Origin: Streptomyces lasiicapitis
GTDB taxonomy: Bacteria; Actinomycetota; Actinomycetes; Streptomycetales; Streptomycetaceae
Assembly: GCF_014646335.1 (NCBI RefSeq)
Contig: NZ_BMNG01000009.1
Location: 124,001-188,000 of the forward strand
Length of the DNA stretch: 64,000 bases
Direction: 5' to 3'
The translations under genes and the position numbers were made by a program. Under the pieces are notes generated by a model that was not told the DNA's origin, searched no databases, and saw nothing but the letters and a program-made list of their open reading frames with translations. Shown one piece after another: positions 17,428 through 24,626 of this stretch; position 1 is the first letter of the stretch, and every line of letters begins with the position of its first letter.

Positions 17428-18416
17428 CCCGGCGGCTGCCCTGGGGTCCGATGGCGCGGCTCGTGGGACGGCGGGCGGTGTTCGCCGTCCCCGTCCTGCT
17501 CCTCGTCACCTTCGGCGTCTTCGCCGTCGCCGAGGCCTCGCCCTTCGACCCCGTCAAGGCGTACGCGGGCACGGCGGGGCTCACCGCCTCGCAGGAGAAC
17601 CTCGACCAGCTCCGCGCCAACCTCGGCGTCGACAGGCCGCTGGTCTCCCGCTGGTGGGACTGGCTGACCTCCGCGCTCCAGGGCGACCTCGGGGACTCCA
17701 GCACGCTGCGCCAGCCCGTCGCCGACGCCATCGGTGAGCGCGTCGGCTGGTCGGTGCTGCTCGCCGCGACCGCGTTCGTCCTCGCGATCCTCGTCGGCTC
17801 GGCGCTCGGCGTGCTCGCCGCGCGCCGCCCCGGCGGCTGGCTCGACCGGGCCGTGACCTCGCTCGCCTACACCCTGGAGGCCGCGCCGCCGTTCTGGCTC
17901 GGCCTGCTCGCCGTGTGGCTGTTCGCCCTCAAGCTGGGCGTGCTGCCCGCGGGCGGGCTCACCGACACCTCCAGCGCGGCCGTCACGGCCGCGCAGGTGA
18001 CGAACCACCTCGTGCTGCCCGCGGCCGTCCTCGCCGTCTCGCAGCTTCCCTGGTTCGTGCTGTACGTACGCCAGGGCGTCGGCGACGCGCTCGGCGACGA
18101 CCCCGTCCGGGGTGCCCGCGCGCGCGGCCTCGCCGAGCGGACCGTGCTCCTCAAGCACGCCTTCCGCTCCGGCATGCTGCCCGTGCTCACGCTCATCGGC
18201 TCCCGCGTGCCCGAACTGATCACCGGCGCGCTGCTCGTGGAGACCGTCTTCTCCTGGCCCGGCATCGCCGCCGCGACCGTGCAGGCCGCGACGAGCGTGG
18301 ACTTCCCGCTGCTGGCCGCGCTCACCGCGCTCGCCACCGTGGCGGTCCTGCTCGGCAATCTCCTCGCGGACCTGCTGTACGGGCTCGCCGACCCGAGGGT
18401 GGGGTTCGATGGCTGA
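17424..18416 (+). CDS. ABC transporter permease, DppB/OppB/NikB-like
   Basis: 330-residue inner-membrane permease. GTG 17424 overlaps the binding-protein stop (GTGA). TM1 is at residues ~12-32 (AVFAVPVLLLVTFGVFAVA), then an extracytoplasmic loop with NLDQLRANLGVDRPLVSRWWDWL typical of OppB-type proteins. About five more hydrophobic segments follow. The EAA-like coupling loop is GARARGLAERTVLLKHAFRSGMLPV near residues 228-250. The C-terminal SWPGIAAATVQAATSVDFPLL resembles the NikB/DppB family end. It pairs with the next permease to form the pore. An 8-base overlap with that gene indicates coupled translation. Confidence 0.92.
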   Translation: MTRRLPWGPMARLVGRRAVFAVPVLLLVTFGVFAVAEASPFDPVKAYAGTAGLTASQENLDQLRANLGVDRPLVSRWWDWLTSALQGDLGDSSTLRQPVADAIGERVGWSVLLAATAFVLAILVGSALGVLAARRPGGWLDRAVTSLAYTLEAAPPFWLGLLAVWLFALKLGVLPAGGLTDTSSAAVTAAQVTNHLVLPAAVLAVSQLPWFVLYVRQGVGDALGDDPVRGARARGLAERTVLLKHAFRSGMLPVLTLIGSRVPELITGALLVETVFSWPGIAAATVQAATSVDFPLLAALTALATVAVLLGNLLADLLYGLADPRVGFDG

Positions 18417-19347
18417 CAAGCCCGCTGCGACGGGGGTGCTCGCGCCCGCCGACACCGAGGTGACCTGGCGGTCCGCCCCGGGCCGGTCCGGCCGGTCCGC
18501 GGGCGCCCGCAAGGCGTCCCGCTCCACCCGCGCCTGGCGGGTGTGGAGCTCCGCCGCGATCGTCACGGCCGTCGTGCTCGCCGTGCTGATCGTGCCGCCG
18601 CTCGCCGACCTCGACGAACAGGCCGTCCACCTCGCCGACAAGCTGCTCCCGCCGTCCCTGGAGCACCCGTTCGGCACCGACGACGTGGGTCGCGACCTGC
18701 TTCTTCGCTGCGTGTACGGGCTCCGCGTCTCACTCCTCGTCGGCGTGGTCGCCGCCGTGGTGGCCACCGTCATCGGCACCGCCGTGGGCGCGCTCGCCGC
18801 CTCTGCCGGTGGCTGGGTGGACCGGATCGTCATGCGACTCGTGGACGTCTTCTCGTCCGTCCCGCACCTGCTCCTCGGCATCTTCATCGTGGCGATGTTC
18901 CGGCCGGGCGTGTGGCCGGTGGTGATCTCCGTGGCGCTGACGCACTGGCTGTCGACGGCCCGCATCGTGCGCGCCGAGGTCCTGTCGCTGCGCTCGCGGC
19001 CGTACGTGGACGCCGCCATCTCCGGCGGCGCGTCCCGCCGGCGCGTGACCGTACGGCACCTGCTGCCCGGGGTCCTGCCACAGGCCGGGCTCGCCGCCGT
19101 CCTCATGGTCCCGCACGCCATCTGGCACGAGTCCGCGCTGTCCTTCCTCGGCCTCGGCCTGCCCACCCACCAGGCGAGCCTCGGCACCCTCGTCCAGAGC
19201 GCCCGCAGCTCCCTCCTCGCCGGCGACTGGTGGCCGACCCTCTTCCCCGGCCTGTTCATCATCGTCCCGACCCTGGCCATCGCGGGCCTCGCGGGCGCCT
19301 GGCGCGACCGGATCAACCCGCGCCGCCGATCGGAGCTGATGCTGTGA
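18409..19347 (+). CDS. ABC transporter permease, DppC/OppC/NikC-like
   Basis: 312-residue inner-membrane permease. A ~45-residue basic cytoplasmic leader precedes TM1 (AIVTAVVLAVLIVPPLADL). HPFGTDDVGRDLLLRCVYGLRVSLLVG near residue 85 is the hallmark OppC/DppC motif. The coupling loop is RPYVDAAISGGASRRRVTVRHLLPGVLP near 195-225, and the C-terminal WWPTLFPGLFIIVPTLAIAGLAGAWRDRINPR is typical of the family. It overlaps the upstream permease by 8 bases and the ATPase by 4. Confidence 0.92.
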   Translation: MADKPAATGVLAPADTEVTWRSAPGRSGRSAGARKASRSTRAWRVWSSAAIVTAVVLAVLIVPPLADLDEQAVHLADKLLPPSLEHPFGTDDVGRDLLLRCVYGLRVSLLVGVVAAVVATVIGTAVGALAASAGGWVDRIVMRLVDVFSSVPHLLLGIFIVAMFRPGVWPVVISVALTHWLSTARIVRAEVLSLRSRPYVDAAISGGASRRRVTVRHLLPGVLPQAGLAAVLMVPHAIWHESALSFLGLGLPTHQASLGTLVQSARSSLLAGDWWPTLFPGLFIIVPTLAIAGLAGAWRDRINPRRRSELML

Positions 19348-20486
19348 CTGGGCCGACCACCGGGGCTGACGCCGCCCGCGCGACGGACGCCGCAGCCGAG
19401 GCTGCGGCTGAAGCCGCGCCCACGCCCGCAGCCGAAGGCACGACCGAAGCCGAAGCTGAGGCCGCGTCCGCGGCGCCGCGCGTGTCCGTGACCGAAGCCC
19501 TGCCCGCGGCGGACACCGCCTCCGCCCCGCCCGTGCTCTCCGTACGCGGTCTCTCCGTGCGCTTCCGTATGCGCGGCGGTGCCCACGTGGCCGCTGTCAC
19601 CGACGCGCGCTTCGACCTTGCCGCCGGTGAGTGTCTCGCGCTCGTCGGCGAGAGCGGGTGCGGCAAGTCCGTGCTGGCGTCCGCGCTGCTCGGACTGTTG
19701 CCCGAGAACGCCGAGACCGCCGGGTCCGCGGTGCTCGGTGACGGGATCGATCTGCTCACCGCCGACGAGCGCACGCTCGCGCGCACCGTGCGGGGGCGGC
19801 GCGTCGGACTCGTACCGCAGAGTCCCGCCGCGCATCTGACCCCGGTCCGTACTGTGCGCTCCCAACTGGAAGAGACCCTGCGGGAGTTGACGGGCGTGCG
19901 CAGGCCCGAGCTGCGGAAGGCGGGTGAGGCCGCTGCCCAGCGGGCCGCGTTCCCGCCGGGGCACCTCGACCGCTACCCGCACGAGCTGTCCGGCGGGCTC
20001 GCGCAGCGTGCCGCCACCGCACTCGCGCTCATCGGCGACGCCCCGCTGCTGCTCGCGGACGAGCCCACCACCGGCCTCGACCGCGAACTGGTCGACCGCA
20101 CCGTCGACGAACTGCGGCGGCACGTCGGGGACGACCGCGCGCTGCTGATGATCACCCACGACCTGGCGGCGGCCGAGCGCATCGCCGACCGCGTCGCCGT
20201 GATGTACGCGAGCCGCATCGTCGAGATCGCCGACGCCGCCGACTTCTTCGGCGAGCCGGGGCCACGCCACCCGTACGCCCGAGGGCTGCTCGACGCCCTG
20301 CCGGACCGGGAGTTCACGCCCATCCCCGGCATGCCGCCCGAGCTGTCCGCGCTGCCCGGCGGGTGCGCGTTCGCCGCGCGCTGCGAGCGGGCCGACGAGG
20401 CGTGCGGGGCCGTGCCCGCGCTGCCCACGTCCGGTGCCGCCTGCCACCACCCGGTCGCCGCCGCCCTGGAGGCGCCCCGTGCTTGA
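19344..20486 (+). CDS. ABC transporter ATPase, DppD/OppD/NikD-like, with acidic N-terminal extension
   Basis: 380-residue ATP-binding subunit, GTG overlapping the upstream stop. The first ~60 residues are an unusual Ala/Glu-rich low-complexity extension that precedes the normal ATPase start (VLSVRGLSVRFRMRGG). Walker A is GESGCGKS near 108, the signature is LSGGLAQRAATAL near 212, and Walker B is LLLADEPTTGLD. The C-terminal cysteine-rich oligopeptide/nickel ATPase tail is present (GGCAFAARCERADEACG near 345-360), which in Opp-type ATPases can bind an Fe-S cluster. It forms a heterodimer with the next ATPase. No in-frame start after the extension has an obvious ribosome site. Confidence 0.9.
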   Translation: MTGPTTGADAARATDAAAEAAAEAAPTPAAEGTTEAEAEAASAAPRVSVTEALPAADTASAPPVLSVRGLSVRFRMRGGAHVAAVTDARFDLAAGECLALVGESGCGKSVLASALLGLLPENAETAGSAVLGDGIDLLTADERTLARTVRGRRVGLVPQSPAAHLTPVRTVRSQLEETLRELTGVRRPELRKAGEAAAQRAAFPPGHLDRYPHELSGGLAQRAATALALIGDAPLLLADEPTTGLDRELVDRTVDELRRHVGDDRALLMITHDLAAAERIADRVAVMYASRIVEIADAADFFGEPGPRHPYARGLLDALPDREFTPIPGMPPELSALPGGCAFAARCERADEACGAVPALPTSGAACHHPVAAALEAPRA

Positions 20487-21138
20487 ACTGCGTTCCCTGA
20501 CCGCCGGATACGACCGCCGCGACCCCGTCGTCCGCGACGTGAGCCTGAGCGTCGAGCCGGGCGAGTCCGTCGGCCTGCTCGGCCCCAGCGGCTGCGGCAA
20601 GTCGACGCTCGCGCGGGTCGCGGCACTCCTTCACCGGCCCGACCGGGGCCAGGTCGTCATCGACGGCGAGCCCGCGCGCGGCTGGCGCCATCGCGCACCG
20701 CGCGCCCAGCGCACCGCGTTCGGCGTCGTCTTCCAGCAGCCCCGACTGTCCGCCGACCCGCGCCTCACCCTCACTCAGCTGATTGCCGAGCCGCTGCGGG
20801 CCACCGGCCGTGCAGCCGAAGTCACGGACCGTGTACGGGAGTTGGCACGCACCGTCGGCATCGGCGAGGATCTCCTGGGTCGCCGCCCGCACGAGGTCAG
20901 CGACGGCCAGCTCCAACGCGCCTGCCTTGCCCGCGCGTTGATCCTGCGCCCGCGCTGGCTCATCTGCGACGAGATGACGGCGATGCTGGACGCCTCCACG
21001 ACGGCCGCGCTGGTGACCGCCGTGGAGAACTACCGCGCCGACAGCGGCGCCGGACTCCTCGCCGTCGGCCACGACAAGGTGCTCCTTGAGCGGTGGTGCG
21101 ACCGGACGGTGCACTGGGACGAGCTGACGCGTTCCTAG
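20479..21138 (+). CDS. ABC transporter ATPase, DppF/OppF/NikE-like (short)
   Basis: 219-residue ATPase, last gene of the importer operon. GTG 20479 overlaps the previous gene by 8 bases and gives VLELRSLTAGYDRRDPVV, a standard ATPase N-terminus. Walker A is GPSGCGKST near 37, and the Q-loop is VVFQQPRLSADPRLT. The signature is degenerate (VSDGQLQRACLARAL instead of LSGGQ), Walker B is WLICDEMTAMLDAS, and the H-loop is AVGHDKVLLERW. It lacks the C-terminal Cys-rich tail of full-length OppF, as in NikE. Together with DppD-like, DppB-like, DppC-like and SBP genes it makes a complete importer. Confidence 0.9.
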   Translation: MLELRSLTAGYDRRDPVVRDVSLSVEPGESVGLLGPSGCGKSTLARVAALLHRPDRGQVVIDGEPARGWRHRAPRAQRTAFGVVFQQPRLSADPRLTLTQLIAEPLRATGRAAEVTDRVRELARTVGIGEDLLGRRPHEVSDGQLQRACLARALILRPRWLICDEMTAMLDASTTAALVTAVENYRADSGAGLLAVGHDKVLLERWCDRTVHWDELTRS

Positions 21139-21144
21139 GCAGCC

Positions 21145-21894
21145 TCAGCCATTGGCGAGGGCGCCGTCGAGGAGAGGGAGCAGGCGGTCCCAGTGACGCT
21201 GCAGCCCGGCCGGGCTGAACGCGTCGGTGTCGGCCATCGTGAAGCCGTGGACGGTGTCGGGGTAGATCTCGGTCGTGTAGCCGACACCCGCGGCGTCCAG
21301 GGCCTGGTTGAGCTCGCCGATGCCTTCGGGCGACAAGTCGCCTTCGGCGAGGCCGACATGGACGTGGGCGGTGAGCTTGGGGATGTCGCGGTGCGGACTG
21401 TCGGGCGCGTCGGTGACCAGGAAGCCGGGGTGGAACCCGGCGACGGCGGCGACCTGACCGGGGTGGGCCGTCGCGGTGCGCATCGCCAGGGCGGCGCCCA
21501 TGCAGTAGCCGATCACGCCGACCGGTCCGGCACCGACCTCGGGCTGTGTGGTGAGGAACCCGAGATAGGCCTCGGCGTCGCGCAGGACACGCTCGGCGGT
21601 GTGCGCCTCGACCAGGGGCATCAACTGGGCGATGACCGCGGGGCGTTCGGCCTCACCGATGTGCTCGGGAAGGTCGACGGCCGGCGCCGGGCCGTGCCGG
21701 TAGTAGATGTGGGGGACGAGTACGTAGTACCCGTGCCCGGCCAGCTCGCCGGCCATCTCCTCGATCACGGGCCGCATGCCGAACGCGTCCGTGTACAGCA
21801 GCACTCCGGGGTGCCGCCCGCCGCCGTCGGGGAAGGCGGCGAAGGCGTCGGCGGTGCCGTCCGGGGTGGGTATGTGCAGGTTCTTGGTGGGCAT
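21145..21894 (-). CDS. Dienelactone hydrolase family protein
   Basis: 249-residue alpha/beta hydrolase of the DLH type. ATG 21894 (MPTKNLHIPTPDGTADAF) is preferred; an upstream GTG at 21921 adds nine residues. The nucleophile is Cys in VIGYCMGAALAMR near residue 120, the DLH signature. The base is the His of TVHGFTMADTDAF near 210. The acid is probably the Asp in GLAEGDLSP near 175. Family members hydrolyse dienelactones or are generic carboxylesterases. It converges on the ABC importer with only 6 bases between stop codons, and its promoter shares the 21895-22000 region with the structured RNA gene on the opposite strand. Confidence 0.88.
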   Translation of the reverse strand: MPTKNLHIPTPDGTADAFAAFPDGGGRHPGVLLYTDAFGMRPVIEEMAGELAGHGYYVLVPHIYYRHGPAPAVDLPEHIGEAERPAVIAQLMPLVEAHTAERVLRDAEAYLGFLTTQPEVGAGPVGVIGYCMGAALAMRTATAHPGQVAAVAGFHPGFLVTDAPDSPHRDIPKLTAHVHVGLAEGDLSPEGIGELNQALDAAGVGYTTEIYPDTVHGFTMADTDAFSPAGLQRHWDRLLPLLDGALANG

Positions 21895-22000
21895 GGCGGG
21901 AACGGTAACAGCGAAGATCACCCGGGTCCGCCCCGCTGCCCCGCCTTCTGCCAGAGGAAAAACCCGGTGCAGGGTCGGGTCCGTGCTCGCTACGGTGGAG

Positions 22001-22186
22001 ACGTCCAGGTGCGAAGGAGCGGGCTACTTCGTTTTGGGAACGGGCGGTCGCGGGTTCGAATCCCGCCGTCGACTTCGGTCGGCGTAGCTCAGCGGTAGAG
22101 CACCTTGTCGCCTGCACCGGCTTCGACCTCTGGACATGTGACGCGAGCCGTCTGCCCACGGGGGACATCGGGCAGGCGGTTTCGTC
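22001..22186 (+). ncRNA. tRNA-like RNA with circularly permuted halves (candidate structured RNA)
   Basis: A non-coding stretch folds as a tRNA elbow whose 3' half precedes its 5' half. The T arm is 22050-22066 (5-bp stem, loop TTCGAAT). The acceptor 3' strand 22067-22073 pairs over 7 bp, with one G-U, with the acceptor 5' strand 22078-22084. They are joined by a UUCG tetraloop at 22074-22077. Canonical U8-A9 (22085-22086) and a D arm (22087-22101, loop AGCGGTA with the GG pair) follow. The two ends pair: 22003-22006 with 22132-22135, 22007-22010 with 22126-22129, 22012-22016 with 22121-22125, and 22019-22024 with 22110-22115. A terminator follows. The acceptor end is closed, so it cannot be charged as drawn. 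TACGGT at 21991 is a possible -10. Function unknown. Confidence 0.6.
22148..22182 (+). terminator. Intrinsic terminator-like hairpin after the tRNA-like RNA
   Basis: CCGTCTGCCC (22148-22157) pairs with GGGCAGGCGG (22170-22179) over 10 bp with one G-U, around a 12-base loop, followed by TTT. It would end the tRNA-like transcript before the convergent DeoR gene. Confidence 0.65.
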
Positions 22187-22264
22187 ATGCCCTGCCGAGG
22201 GAGAAGAGAACCGGCGGCACTTAAGAGGGAGAGGGGCCTCGGAACCGCCGAGGGCGAGTGGGCC

Positions 22265-23053
22265 TCAGCCCCGCTCCACCACCAGCACCTCCACCCCCCG
22301 CTCCCGCATCCCCCGCAGCTCCTCCCGCGCCACACCGTCGTCGACGACCACCACGTCGAAGTCCGTGAGCGGCGCAAGGGCGTACAGGCCGTCGCGGGTG
22401 AACTTCGTGTGGTCGGCGAGGAGTACGCGGCGCGTGGCCGCCGCCATCATCGCTCGCTTGACCTGCACCGTCTCCGGTGACGTGTGATAGCAGCGGCCCC
22501 GGGTCACAGCCGTCGTCGACATGAAGAGGACGTCCGCGCGGAACGCGGCCACGCTGTCGGCCGTGTGCAGGCCCATGAAGGCGTCGTACGCGGGGAAGTA
22601 GGCGCCGCCCAGGGCGATGAGGGAGACGCCGGGCTCCTTGGCGAGGGCGGTGATCGCGGGCAGCGAGTTGGTGAGGACCGTCAGCGGGGTGTGCTCGGCG
22701 AGTTCGCGGGTCAGGTGCAGACACGTCGTGCTGTCGTCGAGCAGGACCGTCTGGCCGGGCACGAGGAGGCGGGCCGCGGCGCGGGCGAGCTGCTGCTTCG
22801 TCTGCGCCATGGTCGTCATGCGCTCGGCGACGCTGCCGTGGAACTGCGCCGACGGCAGGGCGGTCGCCCCGCCCCGCACCTTGCGCAGCCACCCCTGCGA
22901 CTGGAGGAAGTCCAGGTCGCGGTGGACGGTCATCAGGCTCACGTCGAACGCGTCGGCGAGGTCGGCGGCCCGCACGAAGCCGCCCGCGACCACCTGCTCC
23001 CGGATGCGGCGGCGTCGCTCCTCGCGTACGTCCACGCGGTCGGGCTGCCCCAT
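22265..23053 (-). CDS. DeoR/GlpR-family transcriptional regulator
   Basis: 262-residue sugar-metabolism repressor. ATG 23053 is chosen over the longer frame because GGAGGG lies 4 bases upstream. The N-terminal winged helix is RRRRIREQVVAGGFVRAADLADAFDVSLMTVHRDLDFLQSQGWLRKVRGGA near residues 10-62, with the DeoR signature. Residues ~75-245 are a DeoR C-terminal sugar-phosphate sensor domain (LLDDSTTCLHLTREL, TNSLPAITAL, ADHTKFTRDGLYALAPL). It diverges from the MFS/FGGY kinase operon, and a perfect 10-base inverted repeat lies between them. It probably represses that operon until a phosphorylated polyol or sugar binds. The ligand is not known. Confidence 0.92.
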   Translation of the reverse strand: MGQPDRVDVREERRRRIREQVVAGGFVRAADLADAFDVSLMTVHRDLDFLQSQGWLRKVRGGATALPSAQFHGSVAERMTTMAQTKQQLARAAARLLVPGQTVLLDDSTTCLHLTRELAEHTPLTVLTNSLPAITALAKEPGVSLIALGGAYFPAYDAFMGLHTADSVAAFRADVLFMSTTAVTRGRCYHTSPETVQVKRAMMAAATRRVLLADHTKFTRDGLYALAPLTDFDVVVVDDGVAREELRGMRERGVEVLVVERG

Positions 23054-23086
23054 GACCCTCCTCGGCTCTCCGTGAGTGTGATGTGT

Positions 23087-23116
23087 CCGAGTGATGATCC
23101 CACGTACATCACTCGG
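23087..23116. promoter_or_regulatory. Probable DeoR operator, perfect inverted repeat
   Basis: CCGAGTGATG (23087-23096) and CATCACTCGG (23107-23116) are perfect 10-base arms around a 10-base spacer, so arm centres are two helical turns apart. A related GAGTGTGATG lies just upstream at 23074-23083. It sits 34 bases from the deoR-family start, consistent with autoregulation. Confidence 0.65.
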
Positions 23117-23206
23117 CGTGCATCCTTCAGCCCCAGTTCGGCAGCCCGGTCCCCGGGGTCTTCTCACGTGCGGGGGCGAGGGCCCGCGGGAGGTTCCACC
23201 AGGTGT

Positions 23207-23236
23207 TTGACGAGGGTTTTCGTCGGGTTGTTAGCT
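23207..23236 (+). promoter_or_regulatory. Promoter of the polyol/sugar operon
   Basis: TTGACG at 23207-23212 is a good -35 hexamer, and TTAGCT at 23231-23236 lies 18 bases further as a -10. A 5-base inverted repeat GACGA/TCGTC overlaps the spacer. Transcription would start about 45 bases before the MFS start codon. Confidence 0.5.
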
Positions 23237-23285
23237 CAGGCCGTCCCGCTACCCCCGCCGCCCCACTGTCCCCAGGGGAGCTTCA

Positions 23286-24620
23286 ATGACGAACCCTCCC
23301 GTGCCGCCCGCCCCGGGCGACACCGCCCCACCGCGTTCGCTCTTCACACGCGCAGGCATCCCGCAGCCTCTGTCCTGGGGCTACCTCGGACTCCTCGTCT
23401 TCATGACGGGCGTCGGCGTCGAGGCCGGTTTCCTCTCGCCGTACCTGGAAGACCTCGGCATCCCGTCATCGCAGGTCGCGATGGTGTTCACCGTGTACGG
23501 CATCACGGGTGCCGTCGCGGGATGGCTGTCCGCCGCGCTCTCCGACCTGTGGGGCCCGCGCAAGGTCATGTGGCTCGGCCTCGCCGCCTTCGTCGCCACG
23601 CACGTGTTCTTCCTCGCGGTCGCCATACCCAGCGAGTCGTATCCGCTGCTGCTCCTCGGCTACGGCCTGCGCGGCCTCGCGTATCCGCTGTTCGCGTACG
23701 CCTTCCTGGTGTGGATCGCCGCCGTCGCGCCGCCGAAGCAGATGGGCAGCGCGATGGGCTGGTTCTGGTCGGCGTTCTCGGCGGGCCTGCCCACGCTCGG
23801 CTCGCTCACGGCGAGCCTGCTCATCCCGTGGGTGGGGGAGCGCGGCACGCTGTGGGCCGCCCTGGGCGTGGTCGTCGTCGGCGGGCTCCTCGCGCTGCTC
23901 ATGGTCCGGGAGCCCACCGGTTCGACGCGGCTTGCCCCGGCGGGCGAGAGCCCTCTGGCCGGGCTCACCGGCAGCCTCACCATCCTCGTCCGGGAGCCGC
24001 GCGTGGGCGCCGGGGCGGTGGTGCGGATGCTCAACACCGCTTCGCAGTTCGGCTTTCTGGTGATGCTTCCGGCGTGGTTCATGCACGAGGTCGGGCTTTC
24101 CAACGCCCAGTGGCTCAGACTGCTCGCCATCATGTTCGCCACGAACATCGTCACGAACCTGCTGTTCGGCGTCGTCGGGGACAGGGTCGGCTGGCGCGCG
24201 ACGGTCGCGTGGTGCGGCGGCGTCGGCTGCACGGTCTCCACGCTGCTCCTCTATTACGTCCCGTCGGCGGCCGGAGCGCAGTACGCGCTGTGCGTCCTGG
24301 TCGCCGTGCTCTACGGCGCCACCCTGTCCGGATACGTCCCGCTGTCCGCCCTCATGACCGCCATCGCGCCCGCCCACAAGGGCCAGGCCATGGCCGCCCT
24401 GAACCTCGGGGCCGGGGCCTCCACCTTCGTCGGGCCGCTCGTCGTCAGCCTCTTCCGGGGGCCGCTCGGCGTGGGCGGCGTCGTCTGGATCTTCGCCGGG
24501 TTCCACGCGGTGAGCGCGGGCCTCACCCTCGTACTGAGAACCACGGCCGCCGCGGACAGCGGCCCCGCACCGAGGACCAGTGCGCACGCCGTCGCCACCT
24601 CCGCCACGAAGGGTCTGTGA
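23286..24620 (+). CDS. MFS transporter, polyol permease (RbtT/DalT/CsbX-like)
   Basis: 444-residue major facilitator with 12 predicted membrane segments starting near residue 32 (YLGLLVFMTGVGVEAGF). The MFS loop 2-3 motif appears as GWLSAALSDLWGPRKVMWLG near 80. Loop 8-9 has LLFGVVGDRVGWRATVAW near 300. PQPLSWGYLGLLVFMTGVGVEAGFLSPYLEDLG matches the ribitol/D-arabinitol permease subfamily. A GGGGAGC ribosome site precedes ATG. It is first in an operon with two FGGY kinases, 6 bases from the next gene. The predicted job is import of a polyol or related sugar that the kinases then phosphorylate. Confidence 0.88.
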   Translation: MTNPPVPPAPGDTAPPRSLFTRAGIPQPLSWGYLGLLVFMTGVGVEAGFLSPYLEDLGIPSSQVAMVFTVYGITGAVAGWLSAALSDLWGPRKVMWLGLAAFVATHVFFLAVAIPSESYPLLLLGYGLRGLAYPLFAYAFLVWIAAVAPPKQMGSAMGWFWSAFSAGLPTLGSLTASLLIPWVGERGTLWAALGVVVVGGLLALLMVREPTGSTRLAPAGESPLAGLTGSLTILVREPRVGAGAVVRMLNTASQFGFLVMLPAWFMHEVGLSNAQWLRLLAIMFATNIVTNLLFGVVGDRVGWRATVAWCGGVGCTVSTLLLYYVPSAAGAQYALCVLVAVLYGATLSGYVPLSALMTAIAPAHKGQAMAALNLGAGASTFVGPLVVSLFRGPLGVGGVVWIFAGFHAVSAGLTLVLRTTAAADSGPAPRTSAHAVATSATKGL

Positions 24621-24626
24621 ACCAGC

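Noticed and set aside
17334..20600. 3.2-kb open frame on the minus strand
   Set aside because: It is the antisense shadow of the five-gene ABC importer. The translated product is low-complexity Arg/Gly/Ala-rich without family motifs, while the plus-strand genes have clear domains and correct overlaps.
22078..22140. An ordinary tRNA gene starting at the D arm
   Set aside because: GTCGGCG plus a perfect D arm look like a tRNA 5' half, but no CAAGG for the anticodon stem, no T arm and no matching acceptor 3' strand follow. The partners lie upstream instead.
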